Shown here: one piece after another, positions 30,851-36,484 of the stretch
Position numbering within the stretch: position 1 is the stretch's first letter
Layout of the letters: each line of letters begins with the position of its first letter
Origin: Rhodospirillum sp.
GTDB lineage: Bacteria; Pseudomonadota; Alphaproteobacteria; Rhodospirillales; Rhodospirillaceae
Direction of reading: 5' to 3'
Length of the DNA stretch: 36,484 bases
Assembly: GCA_021741145.1 (NCBI GenBank)
Contig: JAIOYK010000056.1
Span: forward strand, 1 to 36,484
Translations under genes and position numbers: made by a program
The notes under the pieces: generated by a model
Told to the model about the DNA's origin: nothing
Database searches by the model: none
The model's input: the letters and a program-made list of their open reading frames with translations, nothing else

Positions 30851-33672
30851 GGGATCCGGTCTCCGGAGGGGGGGCTGGCCATTGCCGTAGCCGAAGCCTT
30901 GGCTTGGGTGGGCGGCGAGGCCGGGTCGGCTTTCACTGAGTTGGCCTTTTCTGGGGGCGGGGGCCGAGAGTCCGAAGGGGTCGCCTGTCCGGGACCCATT
31001 TCCACAAGATTGGATTCCGCGGCCAACCGCTCCTCGTGGGTGGCTTCCTTCTCTTCGTCTTCCGGTTCGGCGGAGAGCATCTCCGGCCGCCGATCCGCGT
31101 CCTGGGCGGCCTTGGCCACTTCCAAATCCGGATGTCCGGCCAAGTCGGGACGGGTTTCCAAGGCATGGGCGAAGAAATGCAAGGTCAAGGCATGGGTCAG
31201 GTCGCCTAACCCCAAGCGCAGGTCGGACAACAGGTTTGAAAGGGCCTCCATCTCGTTGGAGGCCTCCCCCAGGGTGACGCGCGTTGGATCCAGGGCGGTG
31301 ACCCGGGCCGCCAGGGGGGCGATCAGCCGCTGTTCCTCGCTGGGTGGCGAGAAGGACGGGTCGGTGCCCAGCTTGTCCATGTGCTCGCGCAGGCGAACCA
31401 ACTGATAGGCGAGTGACCGGGGATTGCTCTCATCGCGGATCAGGATATCCAGTGCCGGCGCCAAGGTCGGAAGGGACAGGTAGCGCGACCGGTAGGTCAT
31501 GGATGAATCGGAGATATCGAGTATGACATCAAGACCTGGACCGATATCCCGGTCCTCCACCATCAGAAGACCAGTCAGCAGGTCCAGGGTATGGAAGGCC
31601 CGCTCCATGCGGCGTCCAATGTCCAGGAAACGCCAGCCCAGGCCATGGGTCATGTTCTCCAGCGCCAGGCCGTCCAGGGCCAGCAGGGTCATGATCAAGC
31701 CGTCCACTTGGCTTCTCTGGGCCTCGAGGTCGAGTGGTATATCCGCGGGCGGGATGCTCAGGGGCTCGTTGGTCAGCAGGGAAATGGCCCGCCAAGTGTC
31801 GCCGGACAGGCGGTCGCGGACCGCGGTCGCCGTGCGGCGCAGGCTGTTCAGGGCCGAGGACAGGCCGAAGACACCTTCCGGATTGGCGTTCAGCACCAGT
31901 AGTTCGCGCAGGACGGATTCCTGAACCTCGGGTTGGGCGAAGTTCAGATCAATGTCCACGTGCCCGAGGAGGGCGAAGACGGACAGGACCAGCCGCAACT
32001 CGGGTCCGCCGTAGCCGTTCTCCGTTGCCAGAACCAGGGCCTTGCGCAGCAACCGGGCGGTATCCTCGCTGCGTTCGGCGTTGCGGCCGAGCCAATAGGT
32101 GTTGTCCGCGACCCGGGACGGGAGGTCGCGGGAGCCTCGGCATGGGATCTCCTGTCCGGCGCGGATCAGGCTGATGGGCTCCACGGGTGTTTCGGACAAC
32201 ACCCAGGTGTCCTTGCTGCCCCCTCCCAACTGCATGGAGACCCGACCCGGCTCGGACATGGAATCCGAGGCGACCCGGGTTAAGCCGCCGGGCATGACCA
32301 TGTAGCCGCCCTCGCGCGCGGCGACATGGACGCGCAGCAGCATCGAGCGGGGTTGAATCTGGCCGTCGACCCAGACCGGGGCGGACGACAGGGGGACGTC
32401 TTCCTGTCCCACGAAAGTCCAAGGGCGGGCGCGGATGGAGTCTCGCAGTTTGGCCCGGCCCTTCTGGCTGAGCAACGCGCCCTGGGTGAACCCGGCGTTG
32501 GCCTGGAAGGCCGGGCGGAGGGCGAGGCGATCCAAATTGTCGAGCACATAGGCGGCTTCCCGTTCCTGGCCGCACCACCAGGTCGCCACCGAGGGCATGA
32601 CCAGATTGGCCCCAAGCAGGCGGCGACAGAGGGCGGGCATGAAGGGCATGAAGGCTGGCGCTTCCACCAGCCGGGACCCGAGCGCGTTGGCGAGGGTCAC
32701 ATTGCCCGCGTGGACGGCCTCCACCAGTCCGGGGACGCCGAGAGTTGAATCCCCGCGCAGTTCCAGGGGGTCGCAGAAGGCGCCGTCGTTGCGTCGGATG
32801 ATGACGTCTATCTGCTTCAACCCTTCCAGGGTCTTCAAGTAGATCCGTCCGTCGCGGGAGGTCATGTCCTCCCCCTCCACCAGGGTCAAGCCAAGGTAAC
32901 GGGCGAGATAAACGTGCTCGTAATGGGTTTCATTGTAGGGACCCGGGGTCCAGACCACGACCCGGGGGTTGTCGATGGGCCGGGGGGCGAGTTTGGTCAG
33001 GCTCTCGCGCAGTTCCATGAAGAAGGGCGCGAGGCGGCGAATGTTGATGGCCCGGGTGAAGTCCGGCAGAATTCTGCTGATGATCAGTCGGTTTTCCAGG
33101 GCGTATCCGGCGCCGGACGGGGCTTCGGTTCGGTCGTTGACCACCCACCACTGGCCATCGGGCGAGCGGGCCAGGTCGGCGGCGTAGAAGTGCAGGAAGG
33201 TGCCGTCCTTGGGCTTGGCCCCATGCATGGGCCGCAGGAAACCCGGATTGGCGTGGACCAGGGCCGGGGGGATTTGCCCCTCGTTGAGCAGGTGGCGCGG
33301 CCCGTAAAGGTCGGCGAGAATGGCGTTGAACAGGGTCGCTCGCTGGATCAGCGCCCGTTCGATGAACCGCCACTCCTGGGCGTCGACCAACAAGGGGATG
33401 GGATCCAGGCTCCAGGGACGGCCATGGCCGTCCGGATCGCCATAGATCGTGTAGGTCATGCCCGAATCCCGGATCAGGCGTTCTCCCCGGTCCCAGCGTC
33501 GCTCCATCTCCCCGTTGGGAAGGGCGTTCAGCATGTCCATGAACGGGCGCCACCGCGGACGCGGGACGCCTTCCGGAGACAGCAGTTCGTCATAACCCGG
33601 GGGGGCCATGTAGGGCGGTGGCGCGAGGCCCGGCAGGTACTCCCGGGGGTCCACCGTCGGAGGGCTGGTCAT
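30847..33672 (-). CDS. Circularly permuted ATP-grasp / alpha-E domain fusion protein
   Basis: 941 residues in one chain. Residues about 20-500 are a circularly permuted ATP-grasp type 2 domain (MTYTIYGDPDGHGRPWSLDP, RPMHGAKPKDGTFLHFYAAD, VVWTPGPYNETHYEHVYLAR, VIIRRNDGAFCDPLEL, GSRLVEAPAFMPFMPALCR). Residues about 520-830 are an alpha-E domain (SRVADNTYWLGRNAERSEDT, HGLGWRFLDIGRRMERAFHT). The last ~90 residues are a Pro/Glu/Ala-rich, probably disordered tail. In many genomes the two domains are separate genes. The ATP-grasp part should form an amide bond with ATP; partner substrates are unknown. Start ATG follows CCGGAGATCACG. Confidence 0.92.
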   Translation of the reverse strand: MTSPPTVDPREYLPGLAPPPYMAPPGYDELLSPEGVPRPRWRPFMDMLNALPNGEMERRWDRGERLIRDSGMTYTIYGDPDGHGRPWSLDPIPLLVDAQEWRFIERALIQRATLFNAILADLYGPRHLLNEGQIPPALVHANPGFLRPMHGAKPKDGTFLHFYAADLARSPDGQWWVVNDRTEAPSGAGYALENRLIISRILPDFTRAINIRRLAPFFMELRESLTKLAPRPIDNPRVVVWTPGPYNETHYEHVYLARYLGLTLVEGEDMTSRDGRIYLKTLEGLKQIDVIIRRNDGAFCDPLELRGDSTLGVPGLVEAVHAGNVTLANALGSRLVEAPAFMPFMPALCRRLLGANLVMPSVATWWCGQEREAAYVLDNLDRLALRPAFQANAGFTQGALLSQKGRAKLRDSIRARPWTFVGQEDVPLSSAPVWVDGQIQPRSMLLRVHVAAREGGYMVMPGGLTRVASDSMSEPGRVSMQLGGGSKDTWVLSETPVEPISLIRAGQEIPCRGSRDLPSRVADNTYWLGRNAERSEDTARLLRKALVLATENGYGGPELRLVLSVFALLGHVDIDLNFAQPEVQESVLRELLVLNANPEGVFGLSSALNSLRRTATAVRDRLSGDTWRAISLLTNEPLSIPPADIPLDLEAQRSQVDGLIMTLLALDGLALENMTHGLGWRFLDIGRRMERAFHTLDLLTGLLMVEDRDIGPGLDVILDISDSSMTYRSRYLSLPTLAPALDILIRDESNPRSLAYQLVRLREHMDKLGTDPSFSPPSEEQRLIAPLAARVTALDPTRVTLGEASNEMEALSNLLSDLRLGLGDLTHALTLHFFAHALETRPDLAGHPDLEVAKAAQDADRRPEMLSAEPEDEEKEATHEERLAAESNLVEMGPGQATPSDSRPPPPEKANSVKADPASPPTQAKASATAMASPPSGDRIP

Positions 33673-33903
33673 CGTGATCTCCGGTGATCCAAGCGCGGTT
33701 CATCCAACTGGGGGACCGCGGTGACATGGTCCTTATTGTATTGGCTTTTAAACACCACGTCGCTTGGATCGGCGCAAGCAACTCGGTGTTCGGTTGGAGG
33801 AAAAGTGGTCTAAGTGACTTAAATAATTATGAAGTTCAATTTTTTGATGGGATGTTGTTCCGAGCCGTATAATACGATTTCGCCGCTGAAAGGGGGGGAG
33901 AGC

Positions 33904-35601
33904 CTAGTCGGGGGGCGACTCTGGATCCAAGATTACCGTTCGCAGGTCGACGACGCCGTCGGCGCGTTGTCGGATCTGGACCCGATTCCGGGTTCCCCAG
34001 AGGACCGGTTGCTGGATCAGGGGAACATAGGCCACGGTGTCGCGGAGGCGCATCAGGATCTCGGCCGCCGCCGCGTCCCTTTGGGGCCTGTGCTGGGCGG
34101 ATGTCATACGGGGAATCAGGCGGTTCACCTGGGTATCGCAGAACCCGCCCAGGTTCAGGGCACCGGGACCGGGGGGCGGGGCCACGCCCTCGGGCATGTC
34201 GGGGGGGCAGGCGGCGAGGTTGAGAATGGGGTTGCCGATCTCCAGGGTGTTGGGCAGCCAGCCGAGCAGATAGAAGTCGCTCTTCCGGGTCAGGATGTGG
34301 GAGAAATAGGCTTCCGGTGTCATACTGTTGACCGTCACGCGGATGCCTACCGCGGTCAGGGCGTCGGCGACCTCGCCACAGATCAAGGTATCGCGGAGGT
34401 AGTGGCCCGCCGGGCAGTCCAGGGTTACCGCGAATCCCGTTTCAGGGACACCCGCCTCGGCCAGCAAGGCCTTGGCCCGACGGGAGTTGGCGGTGGGGCG
34501 GATGTTCAGGGCTTGGGGAAAGCCAGTGATAACCGGGGCGGCGATCAGTGCCGCGGGGGCGGCCTGACCGGAGAGGACGTCTTGGTTGATGGCTTCCGCG
34601 TCGATGGCGCGCAGCACGGCTTCTCGGACCCGCGGGTCGCGGAAGGGATTGCTTTTCCCGGGCCCAATGGGACCGACCCTATTTGGTCCGGTTCCACTGA
34701 GGAAATTAGGCCGGGACTGGTTCATGCCGAGCATCAGGACCCGGGGACCCAGCGTGCGCAGGGCAATGACTCCCGGGGTTCGACCCAGGGGCTCCATCAT
34801 TTCTGGATCCAGATCCTGGGCCAGGTCGACCCGGTCTTCCAGCAGGAAGCGCAGGCGGTCCCGGGCCCGGGGGGTGGGGTAGAGGGTTGCCCGGGTCACC
34901 GTGGTGGGCGGGCCGCCCCACCAATCGGCATTGGCGGTCAGGGTCAGCGGGCCGTTCGGGGTGAAACTCTCCACCTTGAAGGGGCCGGTGCCGTTCGCCT
35001 GCAGCTTGGGATTGGACAGCCGCAGCCAAGTATTCTCCATGATCGGGGCGAGGGTCAGGCGGTCGGGGAGGTCTCCCACGGGGTCATGGGTGTAGATGTC
35101 CACCGTGGTGTCGTCCATGCGGCGGATGCGATACAAGGGGGCAAGAATGTCTCCCTGGGTCTCCGAGGTCGCCATGGCCCGCTCCAGGGAGGCGACCACG
35201 TCGTCGGCGTCAAAGCGGGAGCCATCGTGGAACAGGACACCCCGGCGCAGGTGGAAGCGCCAGCGGGTCGCGGTGACGGGCTCCCAGGCCTCGGCCAGCG
35301 CGGGGCGCAGGCTCAGGTCCGGGGCCCGCTCCACCAGCGAGTCGTAAACCTGTCCGATGAGTCCCTGCTCGGCGAGGCTGGGCAGGGCATGGGGGTCCAG
35401 GTTGGGCAGGGAGGCCGGCGCGGTCCAACGGAATTCCGCGGCCTGGGCATTCGGACCCCCCAAGCCGAGATCCACGCCAGGGATCCAGGTCAAGGCGAAA
35501 CCCAGGCTCAGGCTCAGGGCTAGGCTCAGCGCGAGACTCTGGGCCAGGCCGAGGCCCGGTTCCGGGGGCGTGGCCGGTTTCCCGAGGGGGACCATTTTCA
35601 T
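33904..35601 (-). CDS. Family 5 extracellular solute-binding protein
   Basis: 565 residues of the oligopeptide/nickel-type binding protein family. The N-terminus has a long hydrophobic signal with a repetitive Leu-Ala-Leu-Ser core (residues 19-38), encoded by a run of GGCTCA-like hexamers; cleavage probably after NAQAA. Mature blocks: LPSLAEQGLIGQVYDSLVER, WRFHLRRGVLFHDGSRFDAD DVV, LQANGTGPFKVESF, NPFRDPRVREAVLRAIDAE and YVPLIQQPVLWG. No ABC permease or ATPase genes are near. Its start overlaps the stop of a sensor kinase gene, so it may act as the ligand receptor of that kinase or be an orphan importer receptor. Confidence 0.9.
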   Translation of the reverse strand: MKMVPLGKPATPPEPGLGLAQSLALSLALSLSLGFALTWIPGVDLGLGGPNAQAAEFRWTAPASLPNLDPHALPSLAEQGLIGQVYDSLVERAPDLSLRPALAEAWEPVTATRWRFHLRRGVLFHDGSRFDADDVVASLERAMATSETQGDILAPLYRIRRMDDTTVDIYTHDPVGDLPDRLTLAPIMENTWLRLSNPKLQANGTGPFKVESFTPNGPLTLTANADWWGGPPTTVTRATLYPTPRARDRLRFLLEDRVDLAQDLDPEMMEPLGRTPGVIALRTLGPRVLMLGMNQSRPNFLSGTGPNRVGPIGPGKSNPFRDPRVREAVLRAIDAEAINQDVLSGQAAPAALIAAPVITGFPQALNIRPTANSRRAKALLAEAGVPETGFAVTLDCPAGHYLRDTLICGEVADALTAVGIRVTVNSMTPEAYFSHILTRKSDFYLLGWLPNTLEIGNPILNLAACPPDMPEGVAPPPGPGALNLGGFCDTQVNRLIPRMTSAQHRPQRDAAAAEILMRLRDTVAYVPLIQQPVLWGTRNRVQIRQRADGVVDLRTVILDPESPPD

Positions 35602-36484
35602 GGGCGGAGGTCCGGCGCCGGAGACCGGGGCAGGTTGAGGGAGAAGGTGGTGCCCATTCCCGGAGTGGATTGAACCGTGATTTGGCCCATCAAGGTTTGG
35701 GTGATCAGATTGTAAACGATATTCAGCCCCAACCCCGTGCCGCCGTCACCCCGCCGGGTGGTGAAGAAAGGGTCGAAGACACGGGTTAAATGCTCCGCCG
35801 CGATGCCCCGGCCCGTATCGGAAAAGGTCAGAATGATGTGGTCCGGGCCGTCCGTCCGGGCGGTCAGGGTCATGGTTCCCGCGGACAGGTCGGGATCCTC
35901 CCCAAAGCCATGGGTCAGGGCGTTTACGACGAGATTGGTGATAACCCGGAAGAGGGCGCCAGGGTAGCTGTCCATCTTGATCCCCTTTGGACAATCCAGG
36001 ATCAGGTCGTGGTGGCCTCGCTTCAGTCGGGGATGGAGGCTGATGAGGATTTCCTCCAGATAAGCGCGCAGGTCGAAGCGCCGCCGTTCGTCGGAGGTCT
36101 GGTCGACGGAAACCTGCTTGAAGCTTTGGATCAGTTCCGCGGCCCGGGTCAAGTTGGACAGGATGAACCTGCTGCATTCCCCGGCCGTATGAACATAGTC
36201 GGAAAGGGTTGAGCGCTTCAGGGTGTTGGAGGCCAGGGCGTTGTCCAGGGCTCGGGTCTTTTCGGCGAGGAGGGAGGCCGCGGTCAGACTGGTGCCGATA
36301 GGGGTGTTGATTTCATGGGCGACCCCCGCCACGAGTTGGCCAAGGGAGGCCATCTTTTCGGCCACCAGCAGGGTCTTCTGGGTAGCGGTCAGTTGTTCCA
36401 GCGCGTCCTCCGCGGCCTCCTTGGCGGGGCGCAACGCGCTTGCGGCCTGTTTGGCCTCGGTGATATCGGTCAAGGTGCGCACAT
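35598..36484 (-). CDS. Sensor histidine kinase, N-terminus outside window
   Basis: The frame runs off the right edge; about 295 C-terminal residues are visible. The visible part begins with the end of a PAS/PAC domain (RTLTDITEAKQA), then a short coiled coil, the H-box GQLVAGVAHEINTP (phospho-accepting His56 of the visible part), N-box VITNLVVNALTHGF, G1 FSDTGRGIAAEHL, F-box VFDPFFTTRRGDGG and G2 GTGLGLNIVYNLIT. Catalytic residues are all present. The GVAHEINTPIGT type is common for DctB-like and PAS kinases without a receiver in the same chain. No response regulator is visible. It is translationally coupled to the binding protein gene. Confidence 0.92.
   Translation of the reverse strand, partial: VRTLTDITEAKQAASALRPAKEAAEDALEQLTATQKTLLVAEKMASLGQLVAGVAHEINTPIGTSLTAASLLAEKTRALDNALASNTLKRSTLSDYVHTAGECSRFILSNLTRAAELIQSFKQVSVDQTSDERRRFDLRAYLEEILISLHPRLKRGHHDLILDCPKGIKMDSYPGALFRVITNLVVNALTHGFGEDPDLSAGTMTLTARTDGPDHIILTFSDTGRGIAAEHLTRVFDPFFTTRRGDGGTGLGLNIVYNLITQTLMGQITVQSTPGMGTTFSLNLPRSPAPDLRP

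Noticed and set aside
33829-35523. 564-codon open frame on the plus strand opposite the family 5 binding protein
   Set aside because: Low-complexity Gly/Gln/His/Val composition and complete overlap with a well-supported gene.
1-36484. CRISPR array, rRNA or tRNA genes
   Set aside because: No regularly spaced long repeats and no tRNA or rRNA-like segments were seen on reading; a covariance-model scan was not possible here.

Overview
The window is GC-rich chromosomal DNA from an alphaproteobacterium, most likely Rhodospirillales or a close relative. The evidence is strong G/C third-position bias, TRAP/TAXI transporters, an aio-type arsenite oxidase relic and an RPE/REP-like palindrome of a kind familiar in alphaproteobacteria. 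The genus assignment is inference. No rRNA, tRNA or CRISPR array was seen.

Region 1 (1-13.2 kb) is a catabolic cluster for an unknown small, probably CoA-activated, organic acid. It starts inside a DctQ-DctM TRAP permease pair. A class III (CaiB/BaiF) CoA-transferase lies on the minus strand. Divergent from it on the plus strand are an MmgE/PrpD-family enzyme, an acetyl-CoA hydrolase/4-hydroxybutyrate CoA-transferase family protein, a nitroreductase, a CitE/HpcH-type lyase, a TAXI binding protein with its fused TRAP permease, the two halves of an AtuA protein, and a DUF2889 protein whose 3' end is lost next to an IS256 transposase remnant. Palindrome-rich control regions at 3.3 kb and 6.9 kb share a TAGATGAT-type motif, suggesting one regulator. 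The gene content recalls itaconate/citramalate-type CoA-dependent cleavage to small acyl-CoAs, but no hydratase of the itaconate pathway is present and the substrate is unknown. This is the best candidate here for an undescribed pathway.

Region 2 (14.2-20.9 kb) is an arsenic island, partly alive and partly dead. On the minus strand an ArsR-ArsC fusion, an arsenate-linked GAPDH and ArsJ form an intact operon for making and exporting 1-arseno-3-phosphoglycerate. On the plus strand are a degenerate PhnD/AioX-like binding protein, a palindromic repeat and an intact arsH. Next comes a wrecked arsenite oxidase operon, aioB-aioA. It keeps a plausible sigma-54 promoter and both gene starts, but aioB has lost its whole Rieske domain and aioA carries a frameshift and a large internal deletion. 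An apparently complete IS630-family element (about 21.0-22.1 kb) sits immediately upstream of the dead aio promoter.

Region 3 (22.4-27.3 kb) looks like a ketone-degradation module: a Baeyer-Villiger-type flavin monooxygenase with an unusual fingerprint, a beta-lactamase-fold esterase, and two AraC-family regulators.

Region 4 (27.7-36.5 kb, all minus strand) holds a cheW with a clear terminator and two translationally coupled operons. The first encodes a circularly permuted ATP-grasp/alpha-E fusion protein, a transglutaminase-like protein and a polytopic membrane protein. The second encodes a sensor histidine kinase (N-terminus outside the window) coupled to a family 5 solute-binding protein that has no permease genes beside it.
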